The notes: generated from the sequence alone by a model not told the origin. A stretch of DNA of 11,612 nucleotides from an uncultured Roseiflexaceae bacterium (GCA_937988885.1 CALKHR010000145.1:1-11612); one strand, 5' to 3'. Positions 1-7,798 are shown, counted from the first letter of the stretch. Program-made: numbers and translations.

Positions 1-48
1 CGGCGGTTGTCGCGCCAGAGCAAAGCTGCCTGCTTTAGCTGGCAGTCG

Positions 49-87
49 TTTACAGTATTTTACAGCGCCTCGGAATGTGGCTATACT
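49..87 (+). promoter_or_regulatory. sigma70-type promoter of the glycoside hydrolase gene
   Basis: A TTTACA at 59-64 and a TATACT at 82-87 are separated by exactly 17 bp, close to the bacterial housekeeping consensus. A second TTTACA lies at 49-54 but is too far from the -10. Transcription would start near position 94, giving a leader of about 38 nt before the ATG at 132. A weak imperfect hairpin (CTGCC 26-30 with GGCAG 41-45) followed by T-rich DNA lies just upstream and could be the end of a preceding transcript. The promoter is seen as sequence match only. Confidence 0.6.
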
Positions 88-131
88 GGCAGCGCTTTTG
101 TTGATCGTGGGTCGAACAGAAAGAGTGTGTT

Positions 132-2171
132 ATGCCACCAACACCGTTGCGCTTTCGTCAGGTTCACCTCGATTTCCATACCAGCGAGCAGATCGCTGGG
201 ATCGGCGCCGCGTTCGATGCCGAGGTGTTCGCCGATACCTTGGTGCGCGCCCATGTCGATTCGATCACGTGTTTCGCCCGTTGCCACCACGGTTGGATCT
301 ACTTCGATACCAAGCGCCACCCCGAGCGCCGTCACCCGCACTTGCAGGTGGATCTGCTGCGGCAGCAGATCGAGGCATGCCATGCCCACGGCATTCGCGT
401 GCCGATCTACATCACTGTGCAGTGGGATCACGCCACCGCCACCGAGCACCCCGAATGGCTCGCCCGCGATGAGCAGGGACGGCCATTCGGCACTCCCACC
501 TTCGAGGCGGGCTTTTATCGGCGCTTGTGCGTGAACTCGCCCTACCGCGATTTCCTGAAGGAACACACGCAGGAAGTGCTCGAAACGCTGCCGGTCGATG
601 GCATCTTCTTCGATATTGTTGGCGCGCTGCCCTGCGCCTGCCGCTACTGCTGTGCGGCGATGCTGGCTGAAGGCTACGATCCCGCTCAACTGGCGGATCG
701 GCAGCGCTACGGCCAGCAGATGATCGACGCCTTTAAGCACGACATGACGGCGTTCGTGCGGCAGTTCAACGCCGATTGTACGATCTTCTACAACGAAGGG
801 CACGTCGGCACCCGTTCGCGCGCAGCGGCCAGCGCCTTCACGCACTGGGAGCTGGAGAGCCTGCCGAGCGGCGGTTGGGGCTACTTGCACTTCCCGATCG
901 CGCAGCGCTACGCACGCACGCTCGGTCACGAGTGTCTAGGCATGACGGGCAAATTCCACACCTCGTGGGGCGATTTCCACTCGCTCAAGAACCAGGCGGC
1001 GCTGGAGTACGAGTGCTTCCGCATGCTGGCGCTGGGTGCCAAGTGTAGCATCGGCGATCAACTCGGCCCGGCTGGCGCGCTCGACCCGCACGTGTACGAC
1101 CTGATCGGTGCGGTATATCGCCAAGTGGCTGCGAAGGAGCCGTGGTGCGTGGACGCGCAGCCGCTGGTCGATATCGGCGTGCTCTCGCCCGAGGAGTTCG
1201 GCGGGCCGAACGCGCCCCGGATGCCGCAGCCGACGATGGGCATTGAGCGGATGCTGGATGAGAGTGGCCACCAGTTCGATATCCTCGATAGCCAATCCGA
1301 TTTCAGCAAGTATCGCCTGTTGGTGCTGCCGGATCAGATCCCCGTGAACAAGGCGTTGGCCGCCAAACTCGTCGATTACGTGGCGAATGGCGGCGCGCTG
1401 ATCGCATCGTTCGAGTCGGGCTTGACGCCCGAGCGCGACCGCTTCGGCTTGGCGCTGCTGGGTGTGGAGTTGATGGGCGACGGCCCGCGCGATGCGCAGG
1501 GGCAACTGGTGCGCGGGCGGCACTTCCCCAGCGGCGATTACACCGAGTATGTGCGGTCTCGCGAGCAGTTCGTGCGGGGCTTGGCACCCACCGAATACGC
1601 GATGTACATGCGTGGCCTGGAGGTGGAGGCGCTCTCCGGCGAGGTGTTGGCCGACACGATCGCATCGTACTTCGACCGCATGTACCAGCACTTTTCGTCG
1701 CACCGCCAAACGCCGTCGTCCGGGGTGGTGCGCGGCCCTGCGGTGGTGCGCAACGGCCAGGTCATCTACTTCTCTCAGCCGATCTTCAGCCAGTACGCCC
1801 AGAATGCGCCGCGCTGGTGTAAGCAACTGTTCTTGAACGCGGTGGAACTGCTGTTGCCCGAGCCGTTGGTGCGCCACGACGGCCCCAGCACGCTGTTGGT
1901 GAGTTTGATGGAGCAACCCGCGCAGCAACGCTGGGTCCTGCACGCGCTGCACTACATCCCCGAGCGGCGCGGGAACGACTTCGACGTGATCGAGGATGTG
2001 ATCCCGCTCTACGATCTGGGATTCTCGGTGCGGGCGCCTAGGGGCGTGCAACGGGTGGTGACTGCGCCAGAGGGCCAGGAACTCGCGTTCACCCAACAGG
2101 ATGGGCGATTGCAGGTGCGGCTGCCGCGCCTGAACGGCCACCAGATGATCGCGATCGAGTGGGCCTCCTAA
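132..2171 (+). CDS. Glycoside hydrolase with GHL6-like barrel and GH42M-like domain (possible GH151 alpha-L-fucosidase type)
   Basis: A 679-aa protein with no signal peptide or membrane segment, so probably cytoplasmic and acting on imported oligosaccharides. Residues about 8-340 look like the (beta/alpha)8 barrel of the hypothetical glycosyl hydrolase 6 (GHL6) group: an opening HLDFHTSE motif (12-19), a strand motif DGIFFDI (156-162) whose Asp161 is a candidate catalytic residue, an HWELESLPSGGWGY block (238-251), and GMTGKFHTSWGDF (270-282). A class I glutamine-amidotransferase-like domain resembling the beta-galactosidase trimerisation domain (GH42M) follows at about 345-480. This architecture is known from GH151 alpha-L-fucosidases and related uncharacterised 'alpha-amylase family' proteins, so fucosidase activity is a guess. 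A cysteine group (Cys168, 170, 173, 174) sits just after Asp161. The ATG has only a weak AGAAAGAG upstream, but the HLDFHTS block begins 11 residues in, so the start cannot be much later. Confidence 0.8.
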   Translation: MPPTPLRFRQVHLDFHTSEQIAGIGAAFDAEVFADTLVRAHVDSITCFARCHHGWIYFDTKRHPERRHPHLQVDLLRQQIEACHAHGIRVPIYITVQWDHATATEHPEWLARDEQGRPFGTPTFEAGFYRRLCVNSPYRDFLKEHTQEVLETLPVDGIFFDIVGALPCACRYCCAAMLAEGYDPAQLADRQRYGQQMIDAFKHDMTAFVRQFNADCTIFYNEGHVGTRSRAAASAFTHWELESLPSGGWGYLHFPIAQRYARTLGHECLGMTGKFHTSWGDFHSLKNQAALEYECFRMLALGAKCSIGDQLGPAGALDPHVYDLIGAVYRQVAAKEPWCVDAQPLVDIGVLSPEEFGGPNAPRMPQPTMGIERMLDESGHQFDILDSQSDFSKYRLLVLPDQIPVNKALAAKLVDYVANGGALIASFESGLTPERDRFGLALLGVELMGDGPRDAQGQLVRGRHFPSGDYTEYVRSREQFVRGLAPTEYAMYMRGLEVEALSGEVLADTIASYFDRMYQHFSSHRQTPSSGVVRGPAVVRNGQVIYFSQPIFSQYAQNAPRWCKQLFLNAVELLLPEPLVRHDGPSTLLVSLMEQPAQQRWVLHALHYIPERRGNDFDVIEDVIPLYDLGFSVRAPRGVQRVVTAPEGQELAFTQQDGRLQVRLPRLNGHQMIAIEWAS

Positions 2172-2200
2172 ACCGTACCTCCATTGGAATGGCTCGATGC

Positions 2201-2229
2201 ATGCCGACGAGTGATGAGCTCGTCGGCAT
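2201..2229 (+). terminator. 11-bp perfect hairpin after the glycoside hydrolase gene
   Basis: ATGCCGACGAG (2201-2211) pairs perfectly with CTCGTCGGCAT (2219-2229) around a 7-nt loop, 30 bp after the stop codon. No T-run follows, so it is not a textbook intrinsic terminator. It may still stop or stabilise the 3' end of the mRNA. The position fits a transcript end, since the next gene has its own upstream region. Confidence 0.5.
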
Positions 2230-2346
2230 CTCATTGCCTGGCAGATCGCAGACTCTGTGTAATCATTAGCAAAAGCGGTATGTCCGATGAACGATACGAT
2301 TCTGCATTTCAACAGATATCAGCATTATCGCCGCGCTGCCGCAGGC

Positions 2347-2392
2347 GAAAACAGGTTTTCAATGACCACTGCCTAACCGGATTTGGTATCAG
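2347..2392 (+). promoter_or_regulatory. Upstream region of the MFS gene: palindrome and weak extended -10
   Basis: GAAAAC (2347-2352) and GTTTTC (2355-2360) form a 6-bp inverted repeat with a 2-bp centre, about 100 bp before the MFS start, as an operator might. Downstream, TGGTATCAG at 2385-2393 resembles an extended -10 (TG-N-TATCAG) without a good -35. It would give a leader of about 58 nt. Both are weak matches, and nothing shows that a regulator binds here. Confidence 0.25.
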
Positions 2393-2456
2393 CCTTTTTT
2401 AAACATCGTCGTATCAAGTTGATGCTACATTTGCACGACTTGTGGGAGAACAGTAC

Positions 2457-3710
2457 GTGAACCAGGAATCCTCGTCTATCGATTGGGCAACAATCAATTG
2501 GAGACCCCGCTTTTTTACCATTTGGTCGGCTCAAGCGATCTCGCTGATCGGCAGTGCGCTCACGCAGTTCGTGTTGATCTGGTGGATCACCGACACCACC
2601 GGCTCGGCGGGGGCGCTGGCGATGGCCGGCATTATGGGCATGCTGCCGCAGGCGCTGTTTGGCCCGCTGGGTGGCACGCTCGCCGACCGCTGGAGCCGCC
2701 GCTTGATGATGATTGTGACCGACGCGGTGACAGCGCTCTGTATGGTCGTGTTGATCGTGCTGTTCGCCACCGAATACGTGCAACTCTGGCACATCTACGT
2801 GCTGATGTTTATCCGCAGCACCATGCAGGCGTTTCAAGGTCCGGCCTCGGCGGCCAGCACGAGCATGCTGGTGCCGCCCGATTGGCTGACGCGCGCGGCG
2901 GGCATGAATCAGACCGTGCAGGGCTTGATGGGCATTGCATCGGCGCCATTGGGCGCGTTGGCGCTCGGCGTGTTCTCGCTGCAGGGCGCGCTGATGATCG
3001 ATGTGGTCACAGCGCTGATCGGCATTGCGCCGCTGCTGTTCTACCGTATCCCGCAGTATGCGCGCACCGATATCACCGAGTCCAGCGTATGGCAGGATCT
3101 CCGCCTGGGGTTGCGCTTGTTGCTGCAACACGCGGGCATACGCTGGCTCTACGGCCTGACGGTGCTGATGGTGGCGGTGTTGATGCCTGCGCTCACGGTG
3201 CTGCCGCTGTTGGTGCGCAATGAGTTCGGCGGTGGCGTCAACGAAGTCGCCGTGATCGAAGGCATCGGCGGCGTGGGCATGCTGATCGGCGGCGTGCTAA
3301 TCACGGTGCTGACCTTCCCGATCAGGCGCGTGTTGGTGGTGCTGATCTCGTTTATCGTCTCGTGTGGCCTGATCGCCTTTATGGGCCTAACGCCCGCGAA
3401 CCTGTTTTGGGTGGTGGTCGTGCTGTGGTTCTTCAGCAGTGTGGCGTTTGCAATGGGCAATGCGCCGATCATTGCGATCCTGCAAACGATCGTACCAAAC
3501 CACTTGCAGGGTCGGGCGCTATCGGTCTTTTCGGCATTGATCGGCTTGGCGGGGCCGATTGGCCTGATGATCGTGGCACCATTGGGCGATATGATCGGCA
3601 CACGGGGTTTGCTGGTGGCTGGTGGGACGCTCTCGGTTGCGGTGTGCGTGTACGGCCTATTCGCGCCGAGTCTCATACGCATCGAGGAACATCACGTGAG
3701 CAGCGAGTAA
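2457..3710 (+). CDS. MFS transporter, macrolide-efflux/MFS_3-like permease
   Basis: A 417-aa very hydrophobic protein predicted to cross the inner membrane about 12 times and to export small molecules by proton antiport. The substrate cannot be read from sequence. The N-terminus (WRPRFFTIWSAQAISLIGSA) and the loop 2-3 motif GGTLADRWSRR (72-82, MFS motif A) are typical of the MFS_3/MefA-like efflux group. A central loop at about 207-222 joins the two six-helix halves, and a VPNHLQGRALS segment near the start of the C-terminal bundle's last third is also characteristic. The GTG at 2457 is chosen because GGGAG (2444-2448) lies 8 nt upstream. An in-frame GTG at 2442 would overlap that SD. The gene is convergent with the downstream kinase, 20 bp apart, with no obvious terminator between. 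Nothing links it functionally to the glycosidase except orientation. Confidence 0.88.
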   Translation: MNQESSSIDWATINWRPRFFTIWSAQAISLIGSALTQFVLIWWITDTTGSAGALAMAGIMGMLPQALFGPLGGTLADRWSRRLMMIVTDAVTALCMVVLIVLFATEYVQLWHIYVLMFIRSTMQAFQGPASAASTSMLVPPDWLTRAAGMNQTVQGLMGIASAPLGALALGVFSLQGALMIDVVTALIGIAPLLFYRIPQYARTDITESSVWQDLRLGLRLLLQHAGIRWLYGLTVLMVAVLMPALTVLPLLVRNEFGGGVNEVAVIEGIGGVGMLIGGVLITVLTFPIRRVLVVLISFIVSCGLIAFMGLTPANLFWVVVVLWFFSSVAFAMGNAPIIAILQTIVPNHLQGRALSVFSALIGLAGPIGLMIVAPLGDMIGTRGLLVAGGTLSVAVCVYGLFAPSLIRIEEHHVSSE

Positions 3711-3730
3711 CAGCGGTGTTGAAGGCGCCT

Positions 3731-6241
3731 CTACGTCTGTTCTTGCGACAATTGCTCGATGATTTGGCGAAGTTTGAGCAAGGTAAAGGGCTTCGCTAAG
3801 AATTGCACGGGTTTCGTGTTTGGGAAGAGTTGGTTCACCGTACTCACATTGTAGCCACTCATCACCACAATCACTGCTTGAGGCTGTATCTGCCAGATCG
3901 CTTGGGCCACCTCATTCCCTTGCAGGTCGGGCATTGTGAGATCCAACAGAATGAATTGGATCGACTGCATATGTTCGCGGAAGGCTTCGATGCCCTCTTT
4001 GCCATTACGCGCCTCGATCGCAGTGTAGCCCAAGTGTTTGAGCATTTGTCCGACCATGCGCCGCACTACCATCTCGTCCTCGATGATGAGCACCGAGCCA
4101 GGCTGTTTTTGATCAGGTACAGGGGTGGATGTGACCTCGTTGGTTGGTGTGGCAGGCACTTCAACTGGAAACGCGACAGTCATCGTAGTACCAAGGTTTT
4201 TCTTACTCTGAAGCATTAATTGCCCTTTATGTGCGCGAGTGATACCACTTACAGCAGCAAGCCCTAGGCCACGCCCTGCGAACTTTGTGGTGAAGAACGG
4301 CTCGAATATGCGGCTCTGCATCTCCGCATCCATGCCAATGCCTGTATCCGCCACTTTGATGATGATCTGCGGAGTGTTCGGGGCGGTATTTTCAACCACA
4401 CGGCATGCCAATTCCTCCGCTGTAAGTCGGCGAAAATGAGTGGTGATAACGATCGTACCCCGCTGATCCTGCAGCGCCTCAACCGCGTTCATCACCAAAT
4501 TTGTGATGATTTGGCGCATCTGATGGGAATCGGCTGTAATCGTTGGCAGATCCAACTTGGGCCGAAAGTGGATGGTGCTATGTTTAGCGACCGTCGTCTG
4601 TAAGATGCCGATGACCTCGTGAATGATATCGTTCAGGTCGATCTCTTCGAGGAGAGCTTGGCCTTTACCCGCATACGCCAATAGTTTGCGGGTGAGTTCG
4701 GCGGCACGCTGAGAAGTCGAAGTGATCTGCTCCACATTCGGCCTCATCTCGGAATCGCTCGGTAGTTGTTCGAGGAGGAGTTCGGCATTGCCGAGGATAC
4801 CTGCGAATAGGTTGTTGAACTCGTGGGCGATGCCACCCGCCAATACGCCCAAACTCTCCCACCGTTGCGTATTAAGCATCGAACGCTCAAGTTCGAGCCG
4901 TTCTTTCTGCGCTTTGATACGCTCTGTAATATCGGTATTGACCACCACAACGCCAATGATGTCGTCCTGATAGCGAATGGGCGCGATCGCAGAGCGTAAG
5001 ATAAGCTCTTTTTTCGTGCGGAATTGGCGCAGGCGTACTTCGAGTTTGCTGGTGGTCCCCTGTAATGCCATAATCGTAGGCGATTGTTCGTTCCAGAGGT
5101 ATTCGCCAGTCTCCACATTTTGCATTTCAAGCACTTTCATCATCTCTGGAAGGTACTGGTTAAATTCCTCTTCGGAACTGAAGCCGAGTAGATCGAGTGC
5201 CTGACGATTACACATGCTCAACTGGTCGTTTTCCATGATGTAGACTGCATCGGGCATACTGTTGATGACCGCTATCAAGGTGCTTAGGCGATGTTCGGCC
5301 TTCTCACGCGCTTCTTGCTTGGCGATAATGAGCCGTGCATGGGCGACCGTCAGCGCAAGTTGGCGGGCGATATCCTCAACGACCTTGTAATCAGCCGATT
5401 GAAACTTCGTGTAAGGCTTGCTGAAGCCCAAGGTGAGCATGCCGAGCATTTTGCCTGCTGCGATGATCGGGAAGATCACGACTGTGTGACAGCCTTGCTC
5501 ATACAACTTATCCAAGTGGAGGTAGCCCCTTTCCTCTTGGTGCGCATATGTGTCGGCAAAATCGTGAAAGACCTGTGGAGTGCAAAGCTGTTTGGAAAAT
5601 GTTGATGTTGAGCGATTATAAGCGTCAATGGCTCGCTCGAGCTCCTGATTGTTCGCGTAGAGTGGGGCATTCTCAGGGTGGTGACTGCTGGCAAGGTAGA
5701 GGTGTTTACTGTCTCCATCGAACATATCGATTAGACAATAATCGCACATCGATGACGTAAACAGTTTCGCGATCGTGTTGAGCGTTGCTGTTTCATCTTG
5801 AATGATCGCCAGATTTGCGTTGACCTCCGACAGCAAGGCCATCCTCTCGCGGAACACGACCTGTTCGGTGACATCGTAAGCAAAGCAGATGATGGCCTCC
5901 ACGGTACCCTGGGAGTTTATTATCGGCTCATACATGAAATCGATATATCTTATGGACAACTTGTTGTTATTCTCCCAATCCAGCACGATGGGTATGTTTT
6001 TGCCTTCGAACGGCTCCCCTTTGAGGGCGTTTTCGAGGATGATGCGAATATCGGAAGAAATAGTGGGAATCGCTTCGTAGATCTGCCGCCCTTCGAGCGG
6101 TGTTTTGGCTCCCACCAATTGTTCATACCCGGGATTCGCCAATTCAAACACCAAATCAGGGCTACGCAGCACGCAGATGGCTGCTGGCAAATGCATAAAT
6201 ACTTCGTACATTCGTTGGCGCTGTTCTTGAGGGAAAGGCAT
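3731..6241 (-). CDS. Soluble hybrid sensor histidine kinase (PAS-GAF-PAS-HisKA-HATPase-REC)
   Basis: An 836-aa protein, numbered from the ATG at 6241, with no membrane helix, so a cytoplasmic sensor. Order: PAS (about 10-130), GAF (about 138-305), second PAS (about 318-443, ending in the usual DITERIKAQ linker), dimerisation/phosphoacceptor domain with H-box GGIAHEFNN (His473), HATPase with N-box NLVMNAVEAL, G1 DTGIGM, F-box FEPFFTTK and G2 GRGLGL, then a C-terminal receiver with acidic pair Glu721/Asp722, phosphoacceptor Asp767 (LLDLTMPD) and Lys817. All residues needed for kinase and receiver chemistry are present. No HPt protein, DNA-binding response regulator or other obvious partner is adjacent, so the output is unknown. 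GGTGA at 6247-6251 sits 5 nt before this ATG and the first PAS begins shortly after it. Longer in-frame starts at 6292 (ATG) and 6322 (GTG) lack an SD. Base composition (for example 31 of 60 G+C at 5041-5100) is lower than in flanking genes. Confidence 0.92.
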   Translation of the reverse strand: MPFPQEQRQRMYEVFMHLPAAICVLRSPDLVFELANPGYEQLVGAKTPLEGRQIYEAIPTISSDIRIILENALKGEPFEGKNIPIVLDWENNNKLSIRYIDFMYEPIINSQGTVEAIICFAYDVTEQVVFRERMALLSEVNANLAIIQDETATLNTIAKLFTSSMCDYCLIDMFDGDSKHLYLASSHHPENAPLYANNQELERAIDAYNRSTSTFSKQLCTPQVFHDFADTYAHQEERGYLHLDKLYEQGCHTVVIFPIIAAGKMLGMLTLGFSKPYTKFQSADYKVVEDIARQLALTVAHARLIIAKQEAREKAEHRLSTLIAVINSMPDAVYIMENDQLSMCNRQALDLLGFSSEEEFNQYLPEMMKVLEMQNVETGEYLWNEQSPTIMALQGTTSKLEVRLRQFRTKKELILRSAIAPIRYQDDIIGVVVVNTDITERIKAQKERLELERSMLNTQRWESLGVLAGGIAHEFNNLFAGILGNAELLLEQLPSDSEMRPNVEQITSTSQRAAELTRKLLAYAGKGQALLEEIDLNDIIHEVIGILQTTVAKHSTIHFRPKLDLPTITADSHQMRQIITNLVMNAVEALQDQRGTIVITTHFRRLTAEELACRVVENTAPNTPQIIIKVADTGIGMDAEMQSRIFEPFFTTKFAGRGLGLAAVSGITRAHKGQLMLQSKKNLGTTMTVAFPVEVPATPTNEVTSTPVPDQKQPGSVLIIEDEMVVRRMVGQMLKHLGYTAIEARNGKEGIEAFREHMQSIQFILLDLTMPDLQGNEVAQAIWQIQPQAVIVVMSGYNVSTVNQLFPNTKPVQFLAKPFTLLKLRQIIEQLSQEQT

Positions 6242-6444
6242 AGTTTTCACCAAAGATTTATTCGCTTTCACAAGAGTATTGGTTAAAAACATATACTTTA
6301 GGAGCCTAATCGAGCAAAACACTTCAAACCAGAACGTAGATATTCCACAGATCGAAAGAACTCCAGCACCATCATATGGTGCTAGAATGCTACATACATC
6401 AATGTAATTGTTATGTTCGTTATAATATGAAGTTATTCAGTAGT

Positions 6445-6534
6445 GTCTGCAGTGTGAGGTTGGGAAATAATGCTTGTCATCGACTAGCCATGTGGCTCAT
6501 TCGAGGAGGCATTAGTGACAAGTAGTGTGCAGAC
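6445..6534. repeat. Nested inverted repeats, possible structured RNA or operator cluster
   Basis: GTCTGCA (6445-6451) pairs with TGCAGAC (6528-6534). Inside it, CTTGTCA (6473-6479) pairs with TGACAAG (6516-6522), and inside that AGCC (6486-6489) pairs with GGCT (6494-6497) around a 4-nt loop. The three stems are concentric and could form an extended fold in RNA of either strand. Each stem is short, so chance is possible in a region this rich in A and T. Confidence 0.3.
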
Positions 6535-6595
6535 TTCGGATATTCAACGAAAGGATAGATATGTGCTCTATTGTGATAGAGGTTTGCAAGAATGA
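6515..6595 (+). CDS. Possible 26-codon small ORF with a perfect Shine-Dalgarno site
   Basis: A GTG at 6515 follows GAGGAGG (6503-6509) with a 5-nt spacer, the strongest SD in this stretch, and opens 26 codons ending with TGA at 6593-6595. The predicted peptide begins MTSSVQTSDIQRKDRYVLYC. It is polar, with no membrane segment, and is not recognised. It lies on the strand opposite both flanking genes and overlaps the nested inverted repeats. A TTGCAA/TATAAT pair nearby is badly spaced and gives no promoter support. It may be a leader peptide, a small protein or a coincidence. Confidence 0.25.
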   Translation: MTSSVQTSDIQRKDRYVLYCDRGLQE

Positions 6596-6606
6596 GTAAT
6601 TAGTCT

Positions 6607-6654
6607 TTGAGTATAATGTATTATCTCAAGATAGAGAAGTTATCTTATACTCAA
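6607..6654. repeat. 10-bp perfect inverted repeat with an inner stem
   Basis: TTGAGTATAA (6607-6616) and TTATACTCAA (6645-6654) are exact reverse complements with a 28-bp spacer. AAGATA (6628-6633) and TATCTT (6641-6646) add an inner stem, so the right arm TATCTTATACTCAA can pair along 14 positions with a bulge on the left side. There is no adjacent T-run. It could be a regulator site for the kinase gene or the remains of a small element. Confidence 0.4.
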
Positions 6655-6825
6655 TTATTGGTCGTATTTTGGTACAGAACCTCGCTTATCAAAATAATGT
6701 TGTAGCAAGATAATGCACATCAATTTTGATGAAATGTAATATTTTACAATACTTTAACATATTTTGAGACACTCGCTTACTTAAATGCTCTCTGTGAGAT
6801 TGATTGCTCTCGTCGTATGGTTAGT

Positions 6826-7740
6826 TTAGAGTGTTCCCCATAGGAGCAAACTAAATAGCACGCTGAATGCCAAGCCATTCGTATACGCGACGTTCATAAG
6901 GATGCGCTGATTCTCGCGTGGTGTCAACTGTGCGAAGCGCCCGTACCAGCGCCACAGCCGCACCGCCACCACGCCGCAGTAGAGCACGCTGACTAGCGCG
7001 GCCCAGAGCGCGCCCTGCCCCAACAGTGCCGCGCAGACACCCATGCCACCCAACGGCATCACCGCCGCGCCGAACACGAAGCACCCCTTCACGCCGAGTG
7101 TCACCGCCAGCGTTCGAACGCCCCGTGGTCCGTCGGTCGCGATTTGATAGACGCCTGTGAGTGGGTAGAACCCCAGCGTCCAGGTCGCCGCGCCCAACAG
7201 GCCGAGCGTGCCCTGCCACCCCTCGGGCCAGAAGCCCTGTTGGGTAGCCGCTGTATAGCCCCACAGCGTGCCGCACACGCCCTGCATCACGAAGATCACG
7301 AGCGCGGCCAGGAACGGCTGCTCCTTCCAACGCCAGCGCGGGTGTGAGTAGGCTACCGATAGCACAATCCCTACAGCGACGAGTATCCCAAATCGTATAT
7401 TGAGCAGGAAACCTGCCAGTAACGCCAAGAATTTGCAGATCAGCGCCACCACTAACACAGTGCGGTTAACGGGTGGCGGCTGTTCGAGCGCGCCGATCGG
7501 TCCATCATCACGGTCGTAGTAGGAGTTAAAGGCGTTCATGCCGCCGTACAGCGGTCCATGCACGATCAGATACCCCCACACCATCGGCCACCACGACACT
7601 GCGTGCCCATCCGAGGCGGCCAAATACACGCCCCAAATGAACAGCGGCGTCAGTACAATCGAGAAGGCGAGCCGCAGATGGATCAACGCATCACGCAGCG
7701 CTCCGCCGAAGCCTGCCTGTGGTCCAACCGTACGTACCAT
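6826..7740 (-). CDS. UbiA-family prenyltransferase
   Basis: A 304-aa integral membrane protein with about eight or nine hydrophobic helices, the usual size for UbiA enzymes, which transfer a polyprenyl group to an aromatic or tetrapyrrole acceptor. The first Asp-rich motif is NSYYDRDDGPIG (72-83), keeping Asn72 and Asp76 of the NDxxD signature. The second is VYQIATDGPRGVRTLAV (197-213), where the leading Asp of DxxxD is replaced but Asp203 and the GxRT segment remain. This variant is shared by a group of UbiA proteins of unassigned substrate. Ubiquinone, menaquinone, haem or chlorophyll roles cannot be chosen, because no pathway gene is adjacent. The ATG at 7740 has GGGAG (7746-7750) 5 nt upstream. 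It is transcribed away from the small gene pair at 7920. Confidence 0.85.
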   Translation of the reverse strand: MVRTVGPQAGFGGALRDALIHLRLAFSIVLTPLFIWGVYLAASDGHAVSWWPMVWGYLIVHGPLYGGMNAFNSYYDRDDGPIGALEQPPPVNRTVLVVALICKFLALLAGFLLNIRFGILVAVGIVLSVAYSHPRWRWKEQPFLAALVIFVMQGVCGTLWGYTAATQQGFWPEGWQGTLGLLGAATWTLGFYPLTGVYQIATDGPRGVRTLAVTLGVKGCFVFGAAVMPLGGMGVCAALLGQGALWAALVSVLYCGVVAVRLWRWYGRFAQLTPRENQRILMNVAYTNGLAFSVLFSLLLWGTL

Positions 7741-7762
7741 AGTGGCTCCCTCAACAATCTGC

Positions 7763-7798
7763 AGCGTACAATTCGAGAGAAAACGAATGATTTACGCT
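7763..7798. promoter_or_regulatory. Nested inverted repeat in the divergent intergenic region
   Basis: AGCGTA (7763-7768) pairs with TACGCT (7793-7798), and inside it ATTCG (7771-7775) pairs with CGAAT (7784-7788), leaving an 8-nt centre. It sits 22 bp before the UbiA start, so it may be an operator between the two divergent transcripts or a hairpin in the UbiA leader. No promoter with good spacing could be assigned to either gene here. The rest of 7741-7919 shows nothing else clear. Confidence 0.35.

Larger units (their letters stand above)
6242..6825. other. AT-rich intergenic region upstream of the kinase gene
   Basis: About 580 bp with no convincing conventional gene. It is strikingly AT-rich (6601-6660 has 15 G+C of 60, against 39 of 60 at 6901-6960 inside the UbiA gene). 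It contains several inverted repeats: AGCACCAT/ATGGTGCT (6365-6383), GTCTGCA/TGCAGAC (6445-6534), CTTGTCA/TGACAAG (6473-6522), TTGAGTATAA/TTATACTCAA (6607-6654), CATCAA/TTGATG (6718-6731) and TGTAA/TTACA (6735-6748). The kinase promoter must lie here on the minus strand, but I cannot pick a good -35/-10 pair. No terminator-like hairpin follows the UbiA stop. Confidence 0.7.

Noticed and set aside
936..2312. Minus-strand open frame of 458 codons opposite the glycosidase
   Set aside because: It mirrors a coding gene in high-G+C DNA. The product is Arg/His/Gln-rich with no motif, while the plus strand carries recognisable domains.
2184..2402. 72-codon plus-strand frame between the glycosidase and the MFS gene
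   Set aside because: It contains the 11-bp hairpin, has no SD and gives a low-complexity product without a recognisable motif.
3711..3730. Palindrome AGGCGCCT between the convergent MFS and kinase genes as a bidirectional terminator
   Set aside because: At 8 bp with no loop and no T-run on either side it cannot work as an intrinsic terminator.
6584..6617. TTGCAA and TATAAT as a plus-strand promoter
   Set aside because: The spacer is 22 bp, too long for sigma70, and it lies within the small ORF with no plus-strand gene following.
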